64,000 nt of DNA from positions 39,182 to 103,181 of the forward strand of contig JAPYRX010000006.1 in NCBI GenBank assembly GCA_029936815.1. The letters run 5' to 3'. The notes below the pieces were generated by a model. It was not told the origin of the DNA and did no database searches. It saw nothing but the letters and a program-made list of their open reading frames with translations. The DNA comes from Dehalococcoidia bacterium (lineage in GTDB: Bacteria > Chloroflexota > Dehalococcoidia > Lucifugimonadales > GCA-002694895). Positions 9,978 through 20,499 of this stretch are shown here, one piece after another. Each line of letters starts with the position of its first letter. Position 1 is the first letter of the stretch. A program made the translations under genes and the position numbers.

Positions 9978-10880
9978 ATGCATTTATTTCTTGCAACACC
10001 GAGAGGATTTTGTGCTGGCGTAGTTAGAGCTATAGAAATTGTTGAGAAATCTTTAGGAGTTTTTGGAGCTCCAATATATATAAAACATCAAATAGTACAT
10101 AATAAATATGTAGTACAAGATCTTGAAAGTAAAGGAGCGATAACTGTCAACGAAATCAGCGATGTTCCTAATGATTCTGTAGTGATTTTTTCCGCTCATG
10201 GATCCCCACCTGTTGATTATGAAATTGCAAAATCTAAAAATATAAAAATCATTGATGCTACATGTCCTTTGGTAATTAAAGTACACAATGAAGCAATTAA
10301 ATATAGTAAAGAAGGAAAAAAAATAATATTATTAGGCCATCAAGAGCACCAAGAAGTTATTGGAACAATGGGACAAACAGATATGATATTAGTCGATGAT
10401 AGGCAAAAAAACAATATTCCTGAATTTGATGCAGAAGAAAAGATAGTTGTATTATCTCAAACAACTCTATCTGTAGAAGATACAAAACAAATTTCGAATA
10501 GTATAAAAGATAAATACAAAAATTCAATTTTGAGAAATGATATATGCTATGCGGTTTCTAATAGGCAAAAAGCGGTGAAATCATTATCAAGACTTGTAGA
10601 AATGATTATTGTAGTAGGTTCTGAAAACAGTTCGAATTGTGTAAGACTAAAAGAAGTATCTGAGAATTACGGAACTAAATCTTATTTACTGAACTCTGTA
10701 GATGAGATAAAAAATTTGAATCTGAAAAACATATCTAATATTGGTATAACATCGGGGGCATCTACACCGGAAATTTTAATTGATGAATTTATCAATCAAT
10801 TAAAACCTTCAAAAATAACTACTGTTGGTGATAAGGAAAGGGAGATAAACTTTGTGTTACCTTCTGAATTGAAAGCATGA
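9978..10880 (+). CDS. ispH: 4-hydroxy-3-methylbut-2-enyl diphosphate reductase (start refined to ATG after gaggag)
   Basis: PRGFCAGVVRAIEIVEK, SAHGSPP, DATCPLVIKVH, ITSGASTPE. Confidence 0.93.
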   Translation: MHLFLATPRGFCAGVVRAIEIVEKSLGVFGAPIYIKHQIVHNKYVVQDLESKGAITVNEISDVPNDSVVIFSAHGSPPVDYEIAKSKNIKIIDATCPLVIKVHNEAIKYSKEGKKIILLGHQEHQEVIGTMGQTDMILVDDRQKNNIPEFDAEEKIVVLSQTTLSVEDTKQISNSIKDKYKNSILRNDICYAVSNRQKAVKSLSRLVEMIIVVGSENSSNCVRLKEVSENYGTKSYLLNSVDEIKNLNLKNISNIGITSGASTPEILIDEFINQLKPSKITTVGDKEREINFVLPSELKA

Positions 10881-11572
10881 TAATTAATTTACTGAGTTTA
10901 TCTGAAGGTGCGAAAAAAGCAAATGGTGTAGTCGTTATTATAGATGTCTATAGAGCTTTCACCACTCAATCCTTTGCATTTGAAAGAGGAGCTAATTCTA
11001 TAATCAATGTAGCAGACACTCAAAAAGCTGTTGATTATAAATCTAAAGGATACGGATATTATTGTATGGGTGAAATAGATGGGAAAAGACCTACAGGTTT
11101 TGATTTCGGGAATTCTCCTAAAGATTTGGAAAATATTGATATTAATAATAAAATTTTAATCCATTGCACAATGAACGGGACAACTGGTGCTGAATTAGCA
11201 GAAAATGCTGATGTAATTTTAGGAGCCGCGTTAATAAATGCAAAAGCCACAGCAAATTATATTAAATCAATTAATCCATCTGTTGTAAGTTTGGTTTCTA
11301 TGGGATCAAGAAATTTGAATAATTCTGAAAGAAGGACAGAAGAAGATGAATTGTGTGCTATTTATATAAAAAGTATATTAGATAATTCGCCTTTGAATCC
11401 TAAAACTATTGTTGAATTAGTCAAAGATTGCAAGGAATCAACTAAATTTGGAGATCCTCTTCAACCCCAATATCCTGAATACGATAAAATTCAAGCTCTT
11501 AGAATTAATGAATTTGAATATCCTATTATCATAAAAAAAGAAGATAATTTCCTGGTTTCTACTAAAAGTTAG
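10877..11572 (+). CDS. ComB-family protein (2-phosphosulfolactate phosphatase-like)
   Basis: VIIDVYRAFTT, CMGEIDGKRPTGFDFGNSP, CTMNGTTG family motifs; overlaps ispH. Confidence 0.75.
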   Translation: MIINLLSLSEGAKKANGVVVIIDVYRAFTTQSFAFERGANSIINVADTQKAVDYKSKGYGYYCMGEIDGKRPTGFDFGNSPKDLENIDINNKILIHCTMNGTTGAELAENADVILGAALINAKATANYIKSINPSVVSLVSMGSRNLNNSERRTEEDELCAIYIKSILDNSPLNPKTIVELVKDCKESTKFGDPLQPQYPEYDKIQALRINEFEYPIIIKKEDNFLVSTKS

Positions 11573-12795
11573 AAAATATCTTTTTTCATATTTGGTATTA
11601 TTTCTTTAATTTTTGAATATTTCGATTTTGAGAATAAAGCCATTATTTTTTGATTGTTGATGAAATTTAAAACCGATTTGAAATGATTGTCAAAAGAAGA
11701 TTTGTTTGAGGTCAAAATATTGGTTATAAATTTATTAGATAGAGCAAAATTTGTTAAATTATCAAGTAAATTATCTTCAAATCCAAATAATATGTTTCTT
11801 AATTTATTACCATTTTCTATTTCTGTGCCTATAGCATCCATCCATTTATTTTCATAGCTAGACAGAAATTTTTCAGAGAAATCATTTTTATTTAATGCTA
11901 TTTTCAACGTTTCAACTGCGATGTCTGCTGAAATTTGAGAATAATAAATCCCACCACCTGTTACTGGTTTTACAATTCCTGCTGCATCGCCGACTATTAA
12001 AACCCTATCAGAGTAAGTTTTAATTAAAGGTTTTATTGGAATGCCCCATGATTTAATAAGTTTTTTGTCCATATTTTTTAAATTATATTCATCTGTTATA
12101 GTATTTAAAAATTGGTGAAGAATATTTTTACTTCTACTTTTTGTTAGTACTCCTATTAGTAATTCATCTTTAAAAGTGGGAACTATCCATCCAAACCCCT
12201 GCGATCCAAATCTTGATCCTAAAAATACTTTTGTATTAGTTATCTTCTCTGTGTTTTTTAAAATGATTTGTGACCCATTCAATATATTCTCTTTATTTAT
12301 TGGTTTAATATTTAGTTTTGATATTAATTTACTTTCAAGGCCTGAAGCTAAAATGATTGATTTTGTACAAATAGTTTTCTTTATACCTGAGCGTGTATAA
12401 GAAACCTCTGCGTATTTTTTATTTACTGTAATATTAGTTACCCTAGACTGGTAGAATACCTGGATATTGTTTTTTATAGCTTTTTGAATTATTTCTTGAA
12501 CATATTTAGCTCTGTCAATAATAAATGCTTTTGGATTATCAGATTTTAGATGGAATTTATTATCACTTGGATTGATTATATCCGCTGAATTTCCTTCATT
12601 ATGAATTAAATATTCAGCTAATCCATATTTTTCGGCACATTCCTTTCCAATTATTCCTGTACATAATTTGTCTCCTAGAATTTCACGATAATCAATCAAT
12701 AATATGTTATTTGTGAATTTTGATAATTCCAAAGCGGCTCTAGCTCCAGCAGGCCCCCCTCCAATAATTATGCAATTATATAATGTTTTTTTCAT
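11569..12795 (-). CDS. Geranylgeranyl reductase-family FAD-dependent oxidoreductase
   Basis: IIIGGGPAGARAALELS, VLIVGDAAGIVKPVTGGGIYYS. Confidence 0.8.
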   Translation of the reverse strand: MKKTLYNCIIIGGGPAGARAALELSKFTNNILLIDYREILGDKLCTGIIGKECAEKYGLAEYLIHNEGNSADIINPSDNKFHLKSDNPKAFIIDRAKYVQEIIQKAIKNNIQVFYQSRVTNITVNKKYAEVSYTRSGIKKTICTKSIILASGLESKLISKLNIKPINKENILNGSQIILKNTEKITNTKVFLGSRFGSQGFGWIVPTFKDELLIGVLTKSRSKNILHQFLNTITDEYNLKNMDKKLIKSWGIPIKPLIKTYSDRVLIVGDAAGIVKPVTGGGIYYSQISADIAVETLKIALNKNDFSEKFLSSYENKWMDAIGTEIENGNKLRNILFGFEDNLLDNLTNFALSNKFITNILTSNKSSFDNHFKSVLNFINNQKIMALFSKSKYSKIKEIIPNMKKDIF

Positions 12796-12927
12796 ATTAT
12801 TATGTTAAATGGTTATAAAATTCTATAACAATAAAAATATTTGTTTATTTATGTATTAATTTGTATTGTTTATATTTATATATTAAATATGATAGTTTTT
12901 AGTTTTTAGAACAACTTTTTTTATGAT

Positions 12928-14214
12928 ATGAAATCACTTTTTCCTAAGAAGTCACCCTTCCCTAATTTAATAATGTTTGATTCCCTGAAATATAAAGATT
13001 TTAGAATGACATGGATTTCAAATATGTTATCCGGGTGCAGTTATTGGACTTTTTCAGTAGGAGTATCTTGGTTAATACTGAAGGAGACTGGAAACTCATC
13101 TAATGTTGGGATAGTTATTTTTGCTAGTATGTTACCATTTTTAATCGTATCTCCTTTTGCCGGATATATTTCTGACAAATATGACAGGAAATCTCTAGCT
13201 TTTATTATGTACATATTAAACACTGCTTTTTGTTTAATTTTATTTTTATGTTCTTTGTTTAATTTTTATCCAATATTATTCGTAGCTTCCATAGCATTTG
13301 TGCTTGGAACTTTTAGAACTGTGCAAGAGCCGACAGTATCTTCATTAATTCCTAATCAAGTTCCGAAATCTAACCTTCTTAATGCTATCACTTTAAATGC
13401 TGCTACTAGGCATGGAAGTCGTTTTTTTGGTTTACTAATCGTATCTCCTTTCATAGGATTAAATATTTTAGATGGTGGACAATTTTTATTGTTGCTAAGT
13501 TTTATATTTCAATTATCTAGTACGTATTTTATTTACAAAATAAAAACCGTATCTTCGGGCGAGTCTTCTTCTGATTCGGATATATTAAGTAGTATTTATA
13601 AAGGTATTAAATACATATATACAAATAGATTGGTATTTATAATTATTCTAACAGTCGCAGTCCACTGTGCACTTGTGATGTCATACGAATCTATCCTGCC
13701 GCTATTTGCACAAAAAGGATTAAATGATAATTCCGGTGAATATTTAGGATATCTTGTCATGGTATTTGGGGCAGGATCTTTGGTAGGGAATTTGATTTTG
13801 TCTAGCGCACAAACACAAAGCTTCAAATCATTTTTATTCCTGTTATCCTCTGTTGGAAGTGGTGTTTTTCCTATTGTGCTGGGTTATGCTGTTTATTTTT
13901 CTGGTGCCAATGGATTCATACTAAGTATGGTAGGAATCTTTTTTGTTGGAGCATGTCAAAGTTCTTTTATGTCAGTAACAACTACAATGGTACAAAAAAT
14001 AGTTCCAGATGGAATGCGAGGTAGAATAATGAGCTTATATCTGCTTCATGCAGGAGGAATTATGGCGTTCGGAAATTTAATTTTGGGAAGTCTTGCTGAT
14101 TATGTTGATTACACTTGGCTATTTAAACTAACAGGATTGGTGTTTTTAGTATATTTTTTCTTTTTGTTTGTAACACAGAAACGATTTAGAACTGATATTA
14201 TATCTATAATATAA
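12928..14214 (+). CDS. MFS transporter
   Basis: 12-TM-like hydrophobic protein; GYISDKYDRKSL loop; EnfT/MdtG-like architecture. Confidence 0.8.
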   Translation: MKSLFPKKSPFPNLIMFDSLKYKDFRMTWISNMLSGCSYWTFSVGVSWLILKETGNSSNVGIVIFASMLPFLIVSPFAGYISDKYDRKSLAFIMYILNTAFCLILFLCSLFNFYPILFVASIAFVLGTFRTVQEPTVSSLIPNQVPKSNLLNAITLNAATRHGSRFFGLLIVSPFIGLNILDGGQFLLLLSFIFQLSSTYFIYKIKTVSSGESSSDSDILSSIYKGIKYIYTNRLVFIIILTVAVHCALVMSYESILPLFAQKGLNDNSGEYLGYLVMVFGAGSLVGNLILSSAQTQSFKSFLFLLSSVGSGVFPIVLGYAVYFSGANGFILSMVGIFFVGACQSSFMSVTTTMVQKIVPDGMRGRIMSLYLLHAGGIMAFGNLILGSLADYVDYTWLFKLTGLVFLVYFFFLFVTQKRFRTDIISII

Positions 14215-14239
14215 AGATTGAAAAATTATAGATAATTTG

Positions 14240-15031
14240 ATGAAAAGTACTGTGGTTATTCCTTGCGCAGGAAAAGGAAAAAGATTAGCTCCTTTAACAA
14301 ACGATGTAAGCAAATCGATGTTAGAGATAGGTGATTATAAATTGATTGATTATGCGATTTCGGAATGTTTATTATCTGATATTGATAGGATTTTGATTAT
14401 CTCTTCTCCTGATGATCTATTATTGAAAAACCATATGGAAAATATCTTTTGTGATTATAAACTTCCTTTTTTAGATGACTTTAAAACTGAAAAGGCTGAA
14501 ATAATTGTGATTGATCAACCAAACCCAAATGGATTAGGTGATGCAATAAATTTGTCATCTGATTATATAATTAGTGATAAATTCGGAATAATCCTTCCTG
14601 ATGATTTTATAATATCACATAATCCAATGATAAAAAAAATGAAAAATTGTTCTGAAAAATTGGAGTCTAATATATTATTAGGAAAAGAGATTTCCAATGA
14701 ACTTGTCAGCAATTTCGGAATAATTGAGACGAAATCGAAAATTCATCCTAGTTACCAAGAAGTTTGTTCATTATTGGAAAAACCCAGTATTGAACAAACA
14801 AATTCGAATCTTGCAATATTAGGAAGGTATTTTTTGAATAAATCTGTTTTTACTTACTTACAAAATACTTCACCAGGATATGGTGGTGAAATTCAGCTAA
14901 CTGATTCTTTGATTCAACAATTGAATAACGAAAAATTCTATGTTATCGAATGCGAAAGCACACATTTTGATGTGGGTAGTATAAAGGGATTTGAAGATGC
15001 CAACAAACATGTATCAGAGCAAAATATTTAA
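14240..15031 (+). CDS. Sugar nucleotidyltransferase (GalU/RmlA-like)
   Basis: VVIPCAGKGKRLAPLTNDVSKSML, GYGGEIQLTDSL. Confidence 0.8.
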   Translation: MKSTVVIPCAGKGKRLAPLTNDVSKSMLEIGDYKLIDYAISECLLSDIDRILIISSPDDLLLKNHMENIFCDYKLPFLDDFKTEKAEIIVIDQPNPNGLGDAINLSSDYIISDKFGIILPDDFIISHNPMIKKMKNCSEKLESNILLGKEISNELVSNFGIIETKSKIHPSYQEVCSLLEKPSIEQTNSNLAILGRYFLNKSVFTYLQNTSPGYGGEIQLTDSLIQQLNNEKFYVIECESTHFDVGSIKGFEDANKHVSEQNI

Positions 15032-17043
15032 GAATTGTCTTTGATTGATTCTTCAATTAGCTCAGCTATATCTTTAACTTCTTTGTTTCCTTGAGACTTT
15101 GCTGATAACCCTTCTTCAAACATTTGAAGGCAGAATGGACATGCTACAGCTAAAGTGTCTGAATTAGTTTCTAGGAAATCGTCAGTTCTTAGATGACTAA
15201 CTCTTTTTTCATTACTTTCTTCTATCCACATATGTCCCCCTCCGGCGCCACAGCATAAAGCTTTATCTTTATTTCTGCACATTTCTACTCGCTTCATTCC
15301 TGGTATTGCATCAACTATATCTCTTGGTTCATCATATATATTGTTATGTCTACCTAAAAAACATGGATCGTGGTAAGCAACAGATTTTTCAGAATTGTTA
15401 ATAGGAATGATTGATTTTTCATTTATCAATTTACTGATTAATTCTGTATAACTAATTACTTCAGCGGAAAATCCTAATGATGGATACTCATTTTTTATGG
15501 TATTAAGGCAATGAGGGCAATGAGTTATGATTTTTTTCACATCATATTTTATGAAATTTTGAATATTTTGATTGGCTAGTATTTGAAATAAATATTCATT
15601 TCCTATTCTTTTTGCTGGATCACCTGTGCATGTTTCTTCAGTGCTAAGTATAGCAAAATCTATATTTGCTGAATTTAATATTTTGATTATTGACTTACTA
15701 ACATTTTGGTTTCTTTCTACTAAAGCTCCGGTGCAACCTATCCATAAAAGATATTCTGCGGTTGGGTTTTCAGATATTGTCTTAACATTTAATTCGGAAT
15801 GCCAATCAGATCTTGTAAATGTTGTTCCTCTCCAAGGATGCCCTCTTTGCTCAAGGCTTAAGAGTGTAGTTTCTGCTGTTTCTGGCATTTCTGATTTTTC
15901 CATTACTAGATGCCTTCTCATATCTATAATGGGACTTATGTGCTCAATTCCTACTGGGCATTCATTAACGCACGCACCACAATTCAAACAATCCCATATT
16001 TCTGTTCTAGAAACCTGATTATCAATTACTCCAACATTTGGATCGTCATTGTTTGCAGAGGCTCCTTGCATTAAATTATTGATTAAGAACATTGGTGATA
16101 ATTGCTTTCCTGTTATATTGGTGGGACATACTTCTGAGCATCTACCACAAACTGCACAAGCAAAGAAATCAAATATTTGCTTGGGCTTGAATGTTTTAAT
16201 ATTATTTGCGCCAAAAGTTTCCATTTCTTCTAAATTAGTAGGAGAATCTATTATTCCAGAACTCCCTGTACTTCCAAAGAAAAACGATAGTGGGCTAGCA
16301 ATAAGATGTAAATGTTTTGATATAGGAATATAAACTGCAAAAGAAAGAATGATTAACAAATGAGCCCACCAGAAAATATCGTGTATCAATATATAAGAAT
16401 TCGTTGAGTAATTCAAATTTGTAAACAATTTACTTAAATTAGTAGAAATAATGTGATATTTCAAATTTGAATCAATGAAGACTAATTGGTAAATTGTTTC
16501 AGATAATACATGACTAAGCATTAAGGATCCAATTAATATTAATATTATTACGGATTCCGGTTTTTTTGTAAGCGAAAACTTCAACCTGTTTGGAGTTAAA
16601 ATCCATCTTCTTATTAATGCTGCAGCTAATGAAATAAAGACTAATACAGCTAATATTTCTAAATAATTTAAATAGATATGTTTTATAGTTGATCCTAAGA
16701 TTTTTTCTGAAAATTTATCGTTAATTGAATCTCCAAAAATAAACAACAGATATGAAAGACTATAAGATATGAAAGAAATAAAAATAATTACGTGCCCAAT
16801 TCCAGACAAATCATTTTTCAAACTTGTACGCTTTAATACTTTTTTTTGTCCTAATCCATTGATTATGACATTATAAATTTTATTTTTAATATTGCTAAAT
16901 TCTAAGCTGTAGATAGATTGTTTAACATGCTTGATTACTTTGTCATAGAATAAGTAAACAGATAATGAAAACATTATAGAAGTTAATCCATATACGCCTA
17001 GCCATGTTGGGAAAAGATTGAAAAACGAATCTGGAACTGCCAT
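15028..17043 (-). CDS. Membrane-anchored (Fe-S)-binding oxidoreductase, HdrD/GlpC-like with CCG domains
   Basis: N-terminal TM region, two CxxCxxCxxxC clusters (CAVCGRCSEVCP, CLNCGACVNECP), CCG motifs (CCGAGGGHMWIEE). Confidence 0.82.
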   Translation of the reverse strand: MAVPDSFFNLFPTWLGVYGLTSIMFSLSVYLFYDKVIKHVKQSIYSLEFSNIKNKIYNVIINGLGQKKVLKRTSLKNDLSGIGHVIIFISFISYSLSYLLFIFGDSINDKFSEKILGSTIKHIYLNYLEILAVLVFISLAAALIRRWILTPNRLKFSLTKKPESVIILILIGSLMLSHVLSETIYQLVFIDSNLKYHIISTNLSKLFTNLNYSTNSYILIHDIFWWAHLLIILSFAVYIPISKHLHLIASPLSFFFGSTGSSGIIDSPTNLEEMETFGANNIKTFKPKQIFDFFACAVCGRCSEVCPTNITGKQLSPMFLINNLMQGASANNDDPNVGVIDNQVSRTEIWDCLNCGACVNECPVGIEHISPIIDMRRHLVMEKSEMPETAETTLLSLEQRGHPWRGTTFTRSDWHSELNVKTISENPTAEYLLWIGCTGALVERNQNVSKSIIKILNSANIDFAILSTEETCTGDPAKRIGNEYLFQILANQNIQNFIKYDVKKIITHCPHCLNTIKNEYPSLGFSAEVISYTELISKLINEKSIIPINNSEKSVAYHDPCFLGRHNNIYDEPRDIVDAIPGMKRVEMCRNKDKALCCGAGGGHMWIEESNEKRVSHLRTDDFLETNSDTLAVACPFCLQMFEEGLSAKSQGNKEVKDIAELIEESIKDNS

Positions 17044-17175
17044 ATAATTTGTATTTATAGTTAATTAATATAATTATATTAATTCAATAGAAAATCATTA
17101 ATGATGTGTTGCAATTAATATGTTCACAAGATACCATACTATTTCTTTTAAATTAAAGTTAAATAGTTGTGTTTT

Positions 17176-18174
17176 ATGGCAGAAAATCAATTTGAAGCTC
17201 GAAGGGCAATTTTGATCGGAGATGTTGGTGATATAAGACATCAAAGAAATGCAGCAGTTTTAAGGAATAATTCCTTAAACCCTAAGGTTGCAATAGAATT
17301 TTATGCGTCTATGAATGGAGTTGTTGCGGGCTTAATTGAGATAAAATCATTGCTTGACAAAGTACTGCCTGATACGGGGTGCGAATTATGGGCTTTAAAA
17401 GAAGGAGACGATATAGCTCAGAATGATGTAGTTTTGAGAATAATTGGACCTTATGGAGCCTTTGGCCTTTATGAACCTTCAATAAATGGTATCTTATCCT
17501 CATGTTCTGGCTGGGCAAGTTCATCCAAAGCTTGTGTTAAAAATGCAGATCATATTCCTGTATTTTCAAGAGTGTCTAAATACGTTCACCCAAATGTTGC
17601 CGAACTTGCTGACTATTCGGCTGTAGTAGGTGGAGCTATGCAATGTAGTACAAATTTAGGTGCTCGTATTAGTAGTACAACAGCTTTTGATACAATGTCT
17701 GATTCACTAGCAATGCTTTTTGGAGATATAGTTTTAGCAGCAAAAGCTTATGATTCAATGTTACAACCAGATATACAAAGAATATTTTCTGTAGGATCTT
17801 TAGAATCAATCAATCAAGAATCCTTGAAAATTACTGATAGCCTAAAAGAAAAAACAAGAGGTGTAGAATTAGTAATTAACAACTATGTGCCTGGGAATTT
17901 TGATTCAATAAAAGAATTAAAAGTTAGATTAGATAATGCTGGATATAATTATGTTGAGATTTATCTGTCAGGAGATGTGATTAATCCTGAATTTATTTCA
18001 GATTTAATTACCAATCAAGTACCAGTACAAGGACTTATTGTAGAGAAATATATAGGCCTTTCATCTCCTCTGCCATTCAGATCTGAAATAAAACAAATAG
18101 AAGGGATTTCAGTAGGTAGGAATGGCCAAATCCCTGGATTGATTGATAATCCCAAATTAAACAAGCTAATTTAG
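17176..18174 (+). CDS. Nicotinate phosphoribosyltransferase-family protein
   Basis: NAPRTase/QPRTase-like barrel features (GILSSCSGWASSSKAC, GGAMQCSTNLGARISSTTAFDTMSDS). Confidence 0.7.
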   Translation: MAENQFEARRAILIGDVGDIRHQRNAAVLRNNSLNPKVAIEFYASMNGVVAGLIEIKSLLDKVLPDTGCELWALKEGDDIAQNDVVLRIIGPYGAFGLYEPSINGILSSCSGWASSSKACVKNADHIPVFSRVSKYVHPNVAELADYSAVVGGAMQCSTNLGARISSTTAFDTMSDSLAMLFGDIVLAAKAYDSMLQPDIQRIFSVGSLESINQESLKITDSLKEKTRGVELVINNYVPGNFDSIKELKVRLDNAGYNYVEIYLSGDVINPEFISDLITNQVPVQGLIVEKYIGLSSPLPFRSEIKQIEGISVGRNGQIPGLIDNPKLNKLI

Positions 18175-18177
18175 GTC

Positions 18178-19200
18178 TTATACTTTAATTTCAAAACAGC
18201 CTATATTGTATTCTTTGGTAAATTTAATTTTATTGGGTAAATCATAATATTTTGTTCCATCTGAGTGCATTAATTCATCAATTTTATCTATATGTTTCAT
18301 AGATATTTGAATATTTATTGACGAATTGCTGTGCAATATTTTTCTTATGATTTCAGACCTCAAAGATCTAGGTAAAATTTTAAAAGTATTTATATCTGAT
18401 ATCGTACGTTTATTACCTTTGTACGAAATTAATTTTTTGAAAAGATGATCTAATAAATCTTTATTCCCTTCATTATTATTTTTTGCAATCTTCCCTAATG
18501 ATATTAATGCATCTGTAACTTTTGGATTAATATCCGCTAAAGATGGTAAGATTTGCTTCCTTATTTTATTTCTAGTGTATTTTATATTATTGTTTGATAT
18601 ATCAAACATTGGCTTAATATGGTTTTCTTTGCATATATTTTCAGTTTGAATTCTTTTGATTTCAAGTAAAGGCCTAATGATTTTATAGTTTTTAGATTTA
18701 ATAGTTTTTGCTATATTGTTACTTATTCCTTCTAATCCATTTAGCCCTGATCCTCGGATAATATTAAATAAGATTGTTTCTGCGTTATCTGACGCGGTAT
18801 GACCTGTTAGTATTATATTAGAGTTAAATTTACTAGCTTCTTTTGCTAATTTTTCATATCTTAAAATTCTTGCTGTGTTTTCCATTGAAGAATTATGAAT
18901 ATTATTAAATTCATTTTCACTTATTTCAGAAATAGAGTAATCTAATTTTAAATTGTTGGCTAATTTTGTTATGAAATTTATTTCTTGTGATATTTGATTT
19001 CTTGGTCTTAAATTATGATTAACATAGACCAATTTTATTTTACTTTCCCAATCGTGCGATATCTTTGACATTAGTATAGATAATGCAGTAGAATCCGCAC
19101 CTCCAGAGCATCCAATAATAATGTTTAATTTAGGATCGATACAAGAATTAATAAACGGCAATATTTGTGTTGCAGTTTTATTTGTAACTTGCATCATCAC
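18178..19200 (-). CDS. tilS: tRNA(Ile)-lysidine synthase
   Basis: IIGCSGGADSTALS PP-loop, GHTASDNAETILFNIIRGSGLNGLEGI. Confidence 0.9.
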   Translation of the reverse strand: MMMQVTNKTATQILPFINSCIDPKLNIIIGCSGGADSTALSILMSKISHDWESKIKLVYVNHNLRPRNQISQEINFITKLANNLKLDYSISEISENEFNNIHNSSMENTARILRYEKLAKEASKFNSNIILTGHTASDNAETILFNIIRGSGLNGLEGISNNIAKTIKSKNYKIIRPLLEIKRIQTENICKENHIKPMFDISNNNIKYTRNKIRKQILPSLADINPKVTDALISLGKIAKNNNEGNKDLLDHLFKKLISYKGNKRTISDINTFKILPRSLRSEIIRKILHSNSSINIQISMKHIDKIDELMHSDGTKYYDLPNKIKFTKEYNIGCFEIKV

Positions 19201-20498
19201 AAGTTTTTTTCGTTGTTATGAATGTATAAAGAATTTTGTTTTTTAGTTACTTCTAATATTTCTAATTTTAATCCTTTCATTTGTTTAACTTCAAATATAT
19301 GTTTTGAGTATTCTATATGATCTCCGTTTTTAGGGATCCGTCCCAAAAGTTGCATTACAAATCCTGCTGCAGTTTCATAATCTCCGTCCGGTATTTGAAT
19401 ATTTGCGTCTTCTAATTCTTCATTTAAATCTTGAATACTTATACCACCGTCAATCTTGAAAGTATTTGTATCAATTTCAATTAATTCTTCTTCTGGTTGT
19501 GTTCCTTCTTCTCCGAAATCTCCCACTACTTCTTCTAGGAGTTTTCTCAAGGTTATCACTCCTGACAATCCTCCGTATTCATCTATAATAATTGCAATCT
19601 TATCTCCTGAAATTCTCATCTCGTTAAATATTTCGAAATTTCTCTTTGTCTCTGGAATGAAATAAGGCTCTCTGATTAATTCTTTTAATTTACTATCATC
19701 ATTTACTGTCTTTTTGGAAATATTCATTAACACATCTTTTGAAGATATTATCCCTACCACACTATCTTCAGATCCTTTGTATACAGGAAACCTTGAATGG
19801 CTATGCTTTGAGTAAACATCCTTATAATTCCTTATTGTTGATTCTATAGATAAAGATATTACTTCAACTCGTGGAGTCATGATCTCTTGTGCCTGCGAGT
19901 CCCCGAATCTAAAAACATTTTCTATCATCTCCGCTTCTTGAGGTTCTAAAGATCCTTCTTCTTCACCTATGTCAATTAGAGTAAGTAATTCTTCTTCTGT
20001 AATAGAATTCGAGTCTGAAATTTCAGCAATTTTAGAATTGTTTTCAATTCCTTTTATCATCAATTTAAGTATAAATACTCCCGGAGCAAATAATAATTCT
20101 AAAAATTTCAATGGCTTGGAATATAATATTGATATTCTTTCAGACATTCTTATCGCTAGAGCTTTAGGGAGTACCTCTCCAAATATCATTAATATTATTG
20201 TTCCAACAATTGTTGTTAAGAAAGCCGTTAGAATTTTATTTTCATCAGTAAATTGATAAATCACTCCGCTTAGTAAGGTTGCAAAAACTATATTAACTAT
20301 ATTATTACCAATGACAATAGTGGACAGGAGTTTGTCTTTGTCTGCTAGCAATTTTGATACTCTGTCAGCTCCCTTTATTTTAGAGTTGATCATATGAAAT
20401 AGTTTAGTTTTTTGTATTGAGAGATAGGCTGCTTCAGAGCTCGAAAAAAAACCGGATAATACAATAGAAATTACAATAAGAATTATTTCAATTGTCAT
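19197..20498 (-). CDS. HlyC/CorC-family (CNNM + CBS) transporter
   Basis: DUF21 N-terminal TM, CBS MTPRVEVISLS, HSRFPVYKGSEDSVVGIISSKD, CorC_HlyC C-terminal domain. Confidence 0.88.
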   Translation of the reverse strand: MTIEIILIVISIVLSGFFSSSEAAYLSIQKTKLFHMINSKIKGADRVSKLLADKDKLLSTIVIGNNIVNIVFATLLSGVIYQFTDENKILTAFLTTIVGTIILMIFGEVLPKALAIRMSERISILYSKPLKFLELLFAPGVFILKLMIKGIENNSKIAEISDSNSITEEELLTLIDIGEEEGSLEPQEAEMIENVFRFGDSQAQEIMTPRVEVISLSIESTIRNYKDVYSKHSHSRFPVYKGSEDSVVGIISSKDVLMNISKKTVNDDSKLKELIREPYFIPETKRNFEIFNEMRISGDKIAIIIDEYGGLSGVITLRKLLEEVVGDFGEEGTQPEEELIEIDTNTFKIDGGISIQDLNEELEDANIQIPDGDYETAAGFVMQLLGRIPKNGDHIEYSKHIFEVKQMKGLKLEILEVTKKQNSLYIHNNEKNL

Positions 20499-20499
20499 A

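Noticed and set aside
15626-16333. Two plus-strand ORFs (130 and 94 aa) opposite the Fe-S oxidoreductase
   Set aside because: Shadow ORFs over the CCG/4Fe-4S coding region.
15028-17043. Methanogenic heterodisulfide reductase
   Set aside because: HdrD/GlpC-like Fe-S proteins with CCG domains are widespread electron-transfer proteins; no other methanogenesis enzymes nearby.
18591-18608. 18-bp palindrome TGTTTGATATATCAAACA in tilS
   Set aside because: Arm length 9 is expected by chance several times in 64 kb of AT-rich DNA.
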